A stretch of 63,004 nt of DNA from assembly GCA_044376515.1 (NCBI GenBank), contig JBILKV010000003.1, positions 1 to 63,004 on the forward strand, given 5' to 3'. The position numbers and the translations under genes are program-made. Of the stretch, positions 8,424 to 15,821 are shown in pieces. Positions within the stretch are counted from its first letter, which is position 1. Each line of letters begins with the position of its first letter. The notes under the pieces are model-generated. The model searched no databases, had not been told where the DNA came from, and saw only the letters and a list, made by a program, of their open reading frames with translations. Source of the DNA: Chth-196 sp044376515 (GTDB lineage Bacteria > Verrucomicrobiota > Verrucomicrobiia > Chthoniobacterales > Chthoniobacteraceae).

Positions 8424-9161
8424 TCAGTCACTTTCACCGGAGCGTCCTTCAATGAAGTCGACCAGCACCGGGTCCTTTGAATCCTTGAGTTCGGCGGTGG
8501 TGCCTTCGAAGTAAATGGATCCCTCGTGGAGAAAGGCGATGCGATCCGCCGTGTGGAAGGCGGTCTTCATGTCGTGGGTGACTACGACGGAGGTGGCTTT
8601 GAGCCGTCTTTGCAGCCGGCGGATGAGGTGGTTGATCGAGTCGGTGGCAATGGGATCGAGTCCCGTGGTGGGTTCGTCGTAGAGGATGCAGGCAGGCCGC
8701 GAAACAATGGTGCGCGCCAAGCCCACCCGCTTGCGCATCCCGCCGGACAGGTTCTCGGGCATCTTACTCTCTTCGCCGGCCAGATCGACCATCTCCAGCG
8801 CCTCGGCGATCCGCACCCGGATGGTCTCCGGATCCTTCATTCCGCTTTCGCGCAGGGGGAAGGCAATGTTTTCGGCGACGCTCATGGAGTCGAAGAGCGC
8901 CGCACTTTGGAAGAGGATGCCGATTTTTTTGCGAATGGGTCCCAGTTGTCGCTCGTGGAGGCTGGCGATGTCCTCGCCGTCAACGAGCACCCGGCCGGAG
9001 TCCGGTTGGAACAAACCGACCAGATGTTTGAGCAGCACGCTTTTGCCCGAGCCCGAACGTCCTAAAATCACGTGTGTCTGTCCCGAGGAAATGCGCATGC
9101 TGACGCCGCGCAGGACTTCCTGCGTGCCGAGGGTTTTGTGAAGATCAACGACCTCGATCAT
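8424..9161 (-). CDS. mlaF: MlaF-like ABC transporter ATPase
   Basis: A 245-residue ATPase. It has Walker A GRSGSGKS at 34-41, signature NLSGGMRKRVGLAR, Walker B ILYDEPTTGLDP and a VTHDMKTAF switch region. The signature with MRKR and the TTGLDP after Walker B are typical of MlaF/Ttg2A, the ATPase of the Mla phospholipid transporter. Its start lies 3 bases after the mlaE stop, so the two are translationally linked. It energises lipid movement by the MlaE permease at the inner membrane. Confidence 0.95.
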   Translation of the reverse strand: MIEVVDLHKTLGTQEVLRGVSMRISSGQTHVILGRSGSGKSVLLKHLVGLFQPDSGRVLVDGEDIASLHERQLGPIRKKIGILFQSAALFDSMSVAENIAFPLRESGMKDPETIRVRIAEALEMVDLAGEESKMPENLSGGMRKRVGLARTIVSRPACILYDEPTTGLDPIATDSINHLIRRLQRRLKATSVVVTHDMKTAFHTADRIAFLHEGSIYFEGTTAELKDSKDPVLVDFIEGRSGESD

Positions 9162-9164
9162 CGG

Positions 9165-9962
9165 TCAGTAGGTCCCGGCCGGGAAAAAGATGTTGAGGAG
9201 GAAGGAGAGAAAGAAGTTCGAGATCAGGATCGTCAGGGAGCCCACAACGACTGCACGCGTCGGCGCGCGGCCCACGCCCGCGGCGCCCTGCGAGGTTTTG
9301 AGGCCCTCCTCGCAGGCCACAAAACCGATCAACACCGCGAAGGCCATGCCCTTGATCAGGGCCATCTTGATGTCCCTACCCGTGGTGAATGCGAGCATGT
9401 TCTTGACGTAGTAAGCTTCAGAAATGCCCAGCACCTTGGTCGCAACCACGTAGCCCGCGCCAATCCCCAGGCCGATGCATTCCGCCACCAAAAGGGGAGT
9501 GGAAATGAGCAGCGCAATAATACGCGGGACGATGAGATAGTCGATGGGATGGACGCCCAGCGCCCGGAGCGCGTCGATCTGCTCGGTCACCTTCATGGTG
9601 CCGATTTCCGCCGCGATGGAGGCGCCCACTCGGCCTGAAAGCATCAGGGCCGTCAGCACCGGGCCCAGTTCGCGGAACATCGAAACCGCCACCACCGACC
9701 CAACTGCGGAATCCATGCCCAGCCGGTGGAACTGAAAGTAGGTTTGTGCGGAAAAGACCGCGCCCGTGAAGGCCCCGGTGACCACGACCACCAGCTGCGA
9801 ACGAAACCCGACCTCGACCAGTTGGTGGATCAGCAGGCCCCAGCGCAGCGGAGCCACCCGCAGCGAGACCAGCGTGTCCCGCATCAGGAAGGCGAGCCTT
9901 CCCAGATAGGACATCTGGCCAATAAAGGTGGAACCAATCGCATTGAGAGCCGCGAGCAACAT
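9165..9962 (-). CDS. mlaE: MlaE-like phospholipid transporter permease
   Basis: A 265-residue integral membrane protein with about five hydrophobic segments. It carries the hallmark MlaE sequences RELGPVLTALMLSGRVGASIAAEIGTMKVTEQ (read from about residue 125) and IDALRALGVHPIDYLIVPR. It forms the membrane core of the MlaFED complex that moves phospholipids across the periplasm. I picked the ATG at 9962 because homologous sequence begins there and it follows the metG stop by 34 bases; the longer frame to 10127 adds a Pro/Arg-rich stretch that is antisense-like to nothing known and overlaps metG. Confidence 0.93.
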   Translation of the reverse strand: MLLAALNAIGSTFIGQMSYLGRLAFLMRDTLVSLRVAPLRWGLLIHQLVEVGFRSQLVVVVTGAFTGAVFSAQTYFQFHRLGMDSAVGSVVAVSMFRELGPVLTALMLSGRVGASIAAEIGTMKVTEQIDALRALGVHPIDYLIVPRIIALLISTPLLVAECIGLGIGAGYVVATKVLGISEAYYVKNMLAFTTGRDIKMALIKGMAFAVLIGFVACEEGLKTSQGAAGVGRAPTRAVVVGSLTILISNFFLSFLLNIFFPAGTY

Positions 9963-9996
9963 CGGAGGGGTTTGGGGGCGAAGGGGGCTTTGCGCT

Positions 9997-11574
9997 TTAG
10001 CTTTGCTCCGTGACTGGGGCGGTTTCCTCGAGCCGCGGAAACAGGGGCACGGGTTTGCCGAGGAGGTGGCCGTGGGGCAGGCCTCCCCATCCCGCGTCGG
10101 CGAGGGCGGGCGCGTGCGGCCAGCCAAGTTGGGCCAGCATGGCCGGGGCGGTGTCGGGCAGGACGGGCGTCAGGAGAATCGCGATAATCCGTAGCGATTC
10201 GGAGAGGTGGTAGAGCACCGCGTCGAGGCGGTCGGACTGTGTGGGTTCCTTGGCAAGCTTCCAAGGCGCTGCGGATTCGATGAGTTGGTTACAAACGCGG
10301 GCGAACTGGATCACGGCGCGCAGCCCGGCGTCCACCTGGTACTGGTCCATCGCTGCGGTAAATGCAGCGACGGTCGCGGGCGCGTCGGTCTGGGAAATCG
10401 CGAGAAGGTCGGAGTCTTGGGTTTCTGAGCGCAGCAGGGTACCCATGCGGTAGCGGTGCGCCATGTTGAGGGTGCGGTTGAGGAGGTTGCCCACGTTGTT
10501 AGCCAGTTCCTCGTTGAAGCGCATACGGAGCCGTTCCTCCGAGAAGTCCGCGTCCTTGCCGGTGCTGATGTCCGCCATGAGGTAGTAGCGCAGCGCGTTG
10601 ACTCCGTACCGGTCTGCGAGCAAGGAGGGGTCCACGCTGTTGCCCAGACTCTTGCTCATTTTCGCGCCGGAGATGTTCCACCAGCCGTGGACCAGCAGCG
10701 TGGGAATCTGGTCGTCGGAGAACCCCATCGCGTGGAGCATGATCGTCCAGTAGATGCCGTGCGCCGGAATCAGAATGTCCTTTCCAATGACCTGCGCCCG
10801 GGCGGGCCAGAGGGTCTTGAAAGCGGGCAGGTTACTGCCCGGTTCCGCGAGGTACCCGGTGAAGGAGATATAGTTGAGCAGGGCGTCAAACCAGACGTAG
10901 GTGACGAAGTTTGGGTCAAAAGGCAGTTCGATGCCCCAGGAAAGACGGGCCTTTGGACGAGAAATGCACAGGTCGCCGGAAATCTTTTCCACAGCGTTGC
11001 GCAGTTCTGCGCGGCGGAAGGACGGCACCACGCACAGCTCGTGTGCATCGATGAAACCCAGCAACCAGTCGCGGTGTTCGGAAAGGCGGAAGTACCAGTT
11101 CTCTTCCTCGAGTTCGACCACTTCGCCCCATTCGGGCCCGAATTGGCCCGACTCGTCCCGCTCCTTGTCCGTAAGAAACTGCTCCTGTCGGACGCTGTAA
11201 AAGCCGCGGTGCGCCTGTTTGTAGAGCTGCCCTTGGTCGAAGAGGGCTCCGAGGACTTTTTGAACGAGGGTTTTGTGGAGTGGATGGGTGGTGGCGGCCC
11301 ATCCATCGTACTGCACACCGAGTTTCTGCCAGAGGGCGATGAATTTTTCGGTGCACTGGCTGGCGAATTCAAGGGGGCTCATGCCCGCCTTCTCGGCCGA
11401 CTGCTGGACCTTCTGACCGTGCTGATCCACGCCAGTGAGAAAGAAGGCGGAACGCCCGCGGAGCCGCTCGAAGCGGGTGAGCACGTCGGTGAGCACCTTT
11501 TCGTAGGCGTGTCCGATGTGCGGGGCCGCGTTCGTATAGTCGATGGCGGTGGTGAAGAGGATGCGTTCCGGCAT
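9997..11574 (-). CDS. metG: Methionyl-tRNA synthetase
   Basis: A 525-residue class I synthetase that charges tRNA-Met. The HIGH-type motif is PHIGH at residues 18-22 and the KMSKS motif is at 305-309, followed by the anticodon-binding helical domain with NNVGNLLNRTLNM. The connective peptide lacks the usual zinc-binding cysteines (it reads GFYSVRQEQFLTDKE where many enzymes have CxxC knuckles). There is no C-terminal Trbp111-type tRNA-binding domain, so this is a short, apparently zinc-free form. The ATG at 11574 (MPERILFTT) is chosen over an upstream in-frame start at 11622, which adds a non-conserved leader. The gene is closely followed by mlaE. Confidence 0.97.
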   Translation of the reverse strand: MPERILFTTAIDYTNAAPHIGHAYEKVLTDVLTRFERLRGRSAFFLTGVDQHGQKVQQSAEKAGMSPLEFASQCTEKFIALWQKLGVQYDGWAATTHPLHKTLVQKVLGALFDQGQLYKQAHRGFYSVRQEQFLTDKERDESGQFGPEWGEVVELEEENWYFRLSEHRDWLLGFIDAHELCVVPSFRRAELRNAVEKISGDLCISRPKARLSWGIELPFDPNFVTYVWFDALLNYISFTGYLAEPGSNLPAFKTLWPARAQVIGKDILIPAHGIYWTIMLHAMGFSDDQIPTLLVHGWWNISGAKMSKSLGNSVDPSLLADRYGVNALRYYLMADISTGKDADFSEERLRMRFNEELANNVGNLLNRTLNMAHRYRMGTLLRSETQDSDLLAISQTDAPATVAAFTAAMDQYQVDAGLRAVIQFARVCNQLIESAAPWKLAKEPTQSDRLDAVLYHLSESLRIIAILLTPVLPDTAPAMLAQLGWPHAPALADAGWGGLPHGHLLGKPVPLFPRLEETAPVTEQS

Positions 11575-11773
11575 GGCAGTAAGATTGGGCGTTCCGTAAA
11601 GCGGGTGGCGCCAACCCGTCATTTAAGGGACATCCCTTTCTTTTGCGAAGGGGAAAACGCCATCCGGTGTGGGAGCGGTTCCAGCCCCGGATCCGCTGTC
11701 GGGGCTCCCTCCGGACGAGCGGCAGACCGAAGGAGGAGGGGAGGCTCGGTCCATGACCCCCAATGCGGAGGGC

Positions 11774-12436
11774 CTAACGCAGGACACTGAGGATGCCTTC
11801 CGCGACCGCGGCCGAAAGGCGACGGCAGTAGTCGCTCGAACGCGCTATCCTCCCGCCCTCCTGCTCGTTGGTAAGAAAGCCCAACTCCGCGAGAGCAGCG
11901 ATCTGGCGGTTGTTGCGCAGCACGTAAAAGCGCGCCTTCCGCACGGAGCGATCATCCTCGCCGGTGGCGCGCAGGACTCGCTGGTGAATTGCCTGCGCCA
12001 AGGGCAGGCTGCGTTCATTGTAATAGTAGGTCTCGATGCCGTGGGCGTCACGGTTCGGTGCGGAGTTGAAGTGGATACTCACAAACACCGAGTTGGCCGA
12101 GCTTCTATTTGAGATCGCCACCCGCTTGGAGAGCTCTACAAAAACGTCAGTGGTGCGCGTCATGAGCACCCGGTGACCGGCGGCACGCAACCGTAGTTGT
12201 ACAAGCTTTGCAACCCGCAAAGCGGCGTGTTTTTCAATGTGGCGCTGGCCTGGAATCCCGCCCGGGTCGTGCCCCCCATGCCCCGCATCCAGCACCACGG
12301 TCGCCGCTTCCCCATGCGGGCCAAGCGCAAAAAGCAGGAGCCCCGCCGCCCAAACAGACCGGAGTCGGCAAAAACAACTGGACCACGCGGTGTAAATGGA
12401 CGGCAGGGAGGGCATCGCTCGGAGGGCAAATTTCAA
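11774..12436 (-). CDS. N-acetylmuramoyl-L-alanine amidase (Amidase_3 / AmiC type)
   Basis: A 220-residue secreted peptidoglycan amidase that cleaves the bond between MurNAc and L-Ala. The zinc-site motifs are present: VVLDAGHGG (first His), HIEKH (Glu), SIHFNSAPN (second His), and the catalytic ALAELGFLTN near the C-terminus. The N-terminal ~44 residues include a hydrophobic stretch (VWAAGLLLFALGP) that is probably a signal peptide with a long positive n-region; an internal ATG at 12415 is an alternative start. It has no AMIN or SPOR domain. It lies about 200 bases upstream of metG on the same strand; I cannot tell whether it is cotranscribed. Confidence 0.92.
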   Translation of the reverse strand: MKFALRAMPSLPSIYTAWSSCFCRLRSVWAAGLLLFALGPHGEAATVVLDAGHGGHDPGGIPGQRHIEKHAALRVAKLVQLRLRAAGHRVLMTRTTDVFVELSKRVAISNRSSANSVFVSIHFNSAPNRDAHGIETYYYNERSLPLAQAIHQRVLRATGEDDRSVRKARFYVLRNNRQIAALAELGFLTNEQEGGRIARSSDYCRRLSAAVAEGILSVLR

Positions 12437-12580
12437 TCCAACCTCCGCCAGGAACGCAGACGTGCCACGTGATTTTTTTCAAAATCGCGCCGGCAAACCC
12501 GTCAAGCCTCGGATGAGCACGCCTGGGCAACCTTGGCGCATCGGGTGCGGTCGGTAGTCTCGGTTTATCGACCGCCGCTC

Positions 12581-13825
12581 CTATTTTTGCGCGGGGTCCC
12601 GGACGTCAAAACAGAAAAGCAGTTCCTGATCGCGCAGGTAGAGCTTCCCCCCGCTCACGACCGGGTGCGTCCAGATTCTTCCATCAGGTTTCCGCTGGGT
12701 GGTTTGCGGGTCCAGTTTGAAGCGCCCGTGTTCCTTCCAGCCGGCAGGGGAAGCCTCCACAAGCACCACCGAACCGTCCCTTTCGTCAACGAGGTAAAGC
12801 ATCCCCTCTGCGCAGTGCGCCGCTCCTTTCCCCAGCGACTTGTCGGCCCATTTGACCTCGCCCGTTTTCCAGTCAAGACAGGTCCATCCGCCTTTGTCCG
12901 AATAGCCGTAGAGGTGGTCGCCGACGCGGATGACTCCCCCGTGGTGGTTAATCAGGTTGGTGTTGTTCCAGACGTCGGTGGCTGCGCTGTCCGCGGCGAC
13001 GCTCACCAGCTTAGATCCGACGCCGTAACCGCTGGAGATAAAGACTTCGTTTCCGCGCACGATCGGGGTCGGGATGACCGCCGTCCTGCCGGGCCACGGG
13101 GAAAGCCAAAGCTTTCTGCCAGTCTTGGCGTCCACTCCGCCGACGTTTTGCATCGTCAGAGCGACGTATTGCCTGGTGCCGTTCAGCACTGCCGGCACGA
13201 TGGATCCGTATTGGGCACCGTCCGTCCATCCCTCGGACTGCCACACTTTCTTTCCGGTGGACTTGTCGAGGGCGAGCACCGTTCCCTGCGCTCCGCCGGG
13301 GGTGCAGAGCACGAGGTCGCCGTCGACAAGCACGCTCTCGGTGTAGCCCCAGCCGGGAGGTTTGCCTCCGAAATCCTTGAGCGGCTGGGTCCATAGTGCG
13401 GTGCCGGTGGCGGTGTTCGCACACAGCAGATACCCTTGGGCGCTCAGAGCGTACACCCGGTCGCCATCGACAAAGGGGGTGCCGCGCGGGCCGTCGCCCC
13501 ACTTGTTGGTGAAGATGGGGCCCACGGGAGTTTTCCACTTGAGGGCCCCAGTACTGGCGTCAAAGGCAAGCAGGTCTTCCGAATCGCCGTTGAGGCCCAT
13601 GGTGTAGAGGGTGCTTCCCACGACGGAAAAGCTGGAGTAGCCCAGTCCCGCCTTGTCGTTGGACCACACCTTTTTTGGGCCGCTTGTCGGCCACTGTTTG
13701 AGGAGGCCGGTTTCCTTGGAAACGTCCTCCCGGTCCGCGCCCCGGAATCCGGGCCAGTCCAGCGCAGAGGAAACGTGGGGAAGGGTTGTGATGAGGAGTG
13801 CGGCGAGGAGTCGATGGGAGCGCAT
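12581..13825 (-). CDS. Secreted PQQ-type (YncE/BamB-like) beta-propeller protein
   Basis: A 414-residue protein with a signal peptide (residues 1 to about 21) beginning the mature part with LDWPGFRGADREDVS, a pattern frequent in Verrucomicrobiota and Planctomycetota outer-membrane PQQ-like proteins. Several propeller blades are visible as repeated units of the form AFDASTGALKWKTPVG, CANTATGTALWTQPL and ALDKSTGKKVWQSEG, each with the PQQ repeat core G-x-x-x-W. There are no CXXCH motifs or enzyme signature loops, so I cannot say whether it binds PQQ or acts as a scaffold. It is monocistronic by appearance. Confidence 0.88.
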   Translation of the reverse strand: MRSHRLLAALLITTLPHVSSALDWPGFRGADREDVSKETGLLKQWPTSGPKKVWSNDKAGLGYSSFSVVGSTLYTMGLNGDSEDLLAFDASTGALKWKTPVGPIFTNKWGDGPRGTPFVDGDRVYALSAQGYLLCANTATGTALWTQPLKDFGGKPPGWGYTESVLVDGDLVLCTPGGAQGTVLALDKSTGKKVWQSEGWTDGAQYGSIVPAVLNGTRQYVALTMQNVGGVDAKTGRKLWLSPWPGRTAVIPTPIVRGNEVFISSGYGVGSKLVSVAADSAATDVWNNTNLINHHGGVIRVGDHLYGYSDKGGWTCLDWKTGEVKWADKSLGKGAAHCAEGMLYLVDERDGSVVLVEASPAGWKEHGRFKLDPQTTQRKPDGRIWTHPVVSGGKLYLRDQELLFCFDVRDPAQK

Positions 13826-13919
13826 AGGGGTAGAGTCACAGAGGAGACTATGAATTTGACAGGATGCAAGTCTCTGCAGTCTTGGGAAGACGCGAGGTTG
13901 GAAGGTTAGTAAAAAGGGA

Positions 13920-13976
13920 GGACGGAATTTTCAGTTCGTCCCTGCCGCGCAAGGCGGGTTGGACAACCCCGCCTTT
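13920..13976 (+). repeat. Pair of adjacent hairpins, second one terminator-like
   Basis: The first stem pairs GGACGGAA (13920-13927) with TTCGTCC (13935-13941) with one bulged base. The second pairs AAGGCGGG (13951-13958) and TTG (13959-13961) with CAA (13964-13966) and CCCGCCTT (13968-13975), with one bulged C, followed by TTCTT. On the plus strand it looks like an intrinsic terminator, but no plus-strand gene lies upstream. It may instead be one copy of a dispersed palindromic repeat family. Confidence 0.5.
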
Positions 13977-14328
13977 TCTTGAAGCGTTCTCCGCGGTTGG
14001 TGCGCCTCTCGTGGGCGTCAAGAAGTCGGATTCGTCGGTCCCGAGGGCATGGTCTGGAAGGACAAAAAAGTTCAGGCCTTTTGCACGCCGTTTCCGTAGC
14101 GAGGGTTGTGAAACGGGGCGAAGCATCGTGTGGGAAAATGAGCGGCGGGGCGGGCGATTTTAGGGAGGCAGGGATTTTGCGTTCCCGTTTTCCGGGCTTG
14201 CGCTCTGCGTTGCGGAACTTGGGTGCGGCACCGCGGCCCAGTGGAATGGAGGTAGACGGGTTGGACGGGGAGGCCGTTCACGAACCAAAAAGGGGCGGGA
14301 CTCGGGTGGGTGCGTCCGGCGAAGACGG

Positions 14329-14364
14329 GAATGGGTGGAGGAATGGGTGGAGGAATGGGTGGAG
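14329..14364 (+). repeat. Three perfect tandem copies of a 12-bp unit
   Basis: The unit GAATGGGTGGAG occurs three times without mismatch. Its length is a multiple of three, so copy-number change would not shift the frame that runs into the P-loop gene (it would read NGWR repeats). It lies just upstream of the likely start of that gene and could affect its expression if unstable. Confidence 0.85.
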
Positions 14365-14383
14365 GGGCAGCGCGGCGCGCGCC

Positions 14384-14914
14384 GTGAGGCGGGTAGCGGT
14401 GCTGGGAAATGCGGCAGGGGGCAAGTCGACGATGTCGTTGGAATTGAGCCGGCGGCTTGGGGTGCCCTACCACTCGGTGGACAAGGGGCTCTGGTTGCCG
14501 GGGTGGCGGTTCGCGCCGCAGGAGGAGTTTGTGCGGATTCATCGTGGCTGGATGGAGGAACCAGGGTGGGTGGTTGACGGTTGGGGGGACATGGCGCTCA
14601 TTGCGGAGAGGCTCCTGCGGGCGGATGCGGTGGTGGTCGTCCAGCACCCTCTCTGGAGGCACTGTTTCTGGGCGCTCAAACGGCAGTGCGCCGGTATTTT
14701 GCACAGGCGCTCCGCTGGTCCTGACGAGTGTCCGCTGGCGCGCAGGAGTTGGCAGTTAGTGAAGGCGATGCGGTGGATTCACCGACACGGCATGCCGGAG
14801 CTGGAGCGTCTCATCGGGGGCGTCTGCAGCCCAGACTCCGTCCACTGGGTGAGCTCGCCCCGGCAGTTGGCCGGTGTGGTCCGGGAGCTGGCTCCCGGTC
14901 GGATTCCTCCGTGA
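14384..14914 (+). CDS. Small P-loop kinase-like protein (adenylate kinase / FlaR-like)
   Basis: A 176-residue protein if started at the GTG at 14384. Walker A is GNAAGGKST at residues 8-16, and the following SLELSRRLGVPYHSVDKGLWLPGW matches proteins named DNA topology modulation protein FlaR or adenylate-kinase-like ATPases, which have W-x-P-G-W after the first helix. Further features are GWVVDGWGD and DAVVVVQHPLWRHCFWALKR. The nucleotide or substrate is not known. In-frame starts upstream (ATG 14246 and earlier) would add a low-complexity N-terminus including the NGWR repeat, so the start is uncertain. A GGAGG lies at 14361-14365, rather far from this GTG. Confidence 0.7.
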   Translation: MRRVAVLGNAAGGKSTMSLELSRRLGVPYHSVDKGLWLPGWRFAPQEEFVRIHRGWMEEPGWVVDGWGDMALIAERLLRADAVVVVQHPLWRHCFWALKRQCAGILHRRSAGPDECPLARRSWQLVKAMRWIHRHGMPELERLIGGVCSPDSVHWVSSPRQLAGVVRELAPGRIPP

Positions 14915-15293
14915 AGCGTGGTTTGCGGGGGGGGACGCCCTGCCCGCGTGGTTTTTAGGGGCGATGCTCTGGTATCAGGGTTCGACGCTGCCGGCGGGTT
15001 GGGAGAGTGCGGCCGAACGCTCCGGGGGCCGGACGATTAGGGGACGAGCCGACCGGTGCCGCTCCAACCTGCGTCAACCTTGGGCAATCTGCGGCTGCGG
15101 CCGAATCGTGAGGATCTCCAGAGTTCCGGCTCTGTTCCCGCTGGTTGCAGCGGGTAAACGCATGCCTTGCAGCTCAATCCTCTTGCCGAACCTTGGCGGG
15201 TGAGTCTGGAAGAAAACTTCCACGCGGAGACGCGCCGGAAGGGACGTTCACTTTGGTTGTGTTACAAACACCGTCCGGGCTCTTCGCTACTTT

Positions 15294-15360
15294 CAGTGGG
15301 TACGAAGGTTTTTTCTGCCAACCTTTGGCCTTGGTCGGCGCCGAGGGGACCATCCCACTG
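15294..15360. repeat. Possible structured element with a three-way junction
   Basis: The outer stem CAGTGGG (15294-15300) pairs with CCCACTG (15354-15360). Inside are AAGGTT (15305-15310) with AACCTT (15320-15325), and a second hairpin using either GGTC/GACC (15333-15336 with 15348-15351) or CCTTGG/CCGAGG (15329-15334 with 15341-15346). Two independent internal helices within a closing stem in 67 bases could be a small RNA, a cis element or a repeat unit. I do not recognise a known RNA family. Confidence 0.4.
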
Positions 15361-15470
15361 AATGCTTCAGGCCGCCTCCTGAGAGATCCGATACCACCTC
15401 TTTAAATGTTCGGGAGGTTTGGCTCGGAGACAGGGGAGGTTCAATCTTTAAAGAGTTTTAGGAGAGTGGA

Positions 15471-15576
15471 GCAGGCATCTTGCCTGCCCCACTTTCTGGT
15501 TTCCTCATCAAGAGCGGTAGAGCGTGCAGCAGACATCCCGCAAGCCTTGGCACGGGCAGGCGGCACTCCTGCCCTC
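15471..15576. repeat. Dispersed-repeat-like hairpins (GCAGGCA-TCT-TGCCTGC)
   Basis: GCAGGCA at 15471-15477 and TGCCTGC at 15481-15487 form a perfect 7-bp stem with a 3-base loop. A related imperfect hairpin follows about 75 bases later, GGGCAGGCGGCACTCCTGCCC. Paired GC-rich hairpins of this type, whose translation gives QASCLP and GGTPALP, are common intergenic repeats in Verrucomicrobiota genomes as far as I recall; copy number here cannot be tested with one window. Confidence 0.5.
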
Positions 15577-15790
15577 CCGGGAATTCCGAACGCGATGCCT
15601 CAGCGCTCTCCAAGTGCTCATCATTCCGAGCAGTTTTGGGTCGGGCCGCCCTTCAGTTCGCAAAAACAAGACTTGTCTGTACATCCATCGAAAACAGCGA
15701 AGAACCATTGTCTGCGGCCTCCGCGGCTTGGATGGAGATCCGTTTTTCCTGATGCACGTTGGCTTTGTGATTGTATTCTTCTGGGGGGGG

Positions 15791-15809
15791 CGCCCCCTGA
15801 GGGGGGGCG
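15791..15809. terminator. GC-rich hairpin just past the sulfatase stop
   Basis: CGCCCCC (15791-15797) pairs with GGGGGCG (15803-15809). It lies about 13 bases beyond the sulfatase stop codon on the minus strand, the position expected of a transcription terminator, but no T-run follows in that direction, so it would be a weak or Rho-assisted site. Confidence 0.3.
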
Positions 15810-15821
15810 GCATCGGGATTT

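Larger units (their letters stand above)
13826..14383. other. Gene-free spacer with hairpins and a 12-bp tandem repeat
   Basis: It separates the divergent propeller and P-loop genes. It contains the adjacent hairpins at 13920-13976 and three exact copies of a 12-bp unit at 14329-14364, both listed separately. A frame on the plus strand is open from 13979 into the P-loop gene, but its upstream part is Arg/Gly-rich and includes the tandem repeat, so I regard it as non-coding or at best a poorly conserved leader. Confidence 0.5.
14915..15821. other. Long gene-free region rich in inverted repeats
   Basis: About 900 bases with no convincing gene. Short frames on both strands overlap and resemble the spurious peptides (EQASCLP, AGGTPALPG) that recur when dispersed repeats are translated. 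It contains a possible three-way-junction structure at 15294-15360, an inverted repeat CTCTTTAAA/TTTAAAGAG at 15398-15406 and 15447-15455, the hairpin element at 15471-15487 with a related one near 15553-15576, and a G/C-run hairpin at 15791-15809. The density of such structures suggests a landing zone for repeat elements. Confidence 0.55.
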
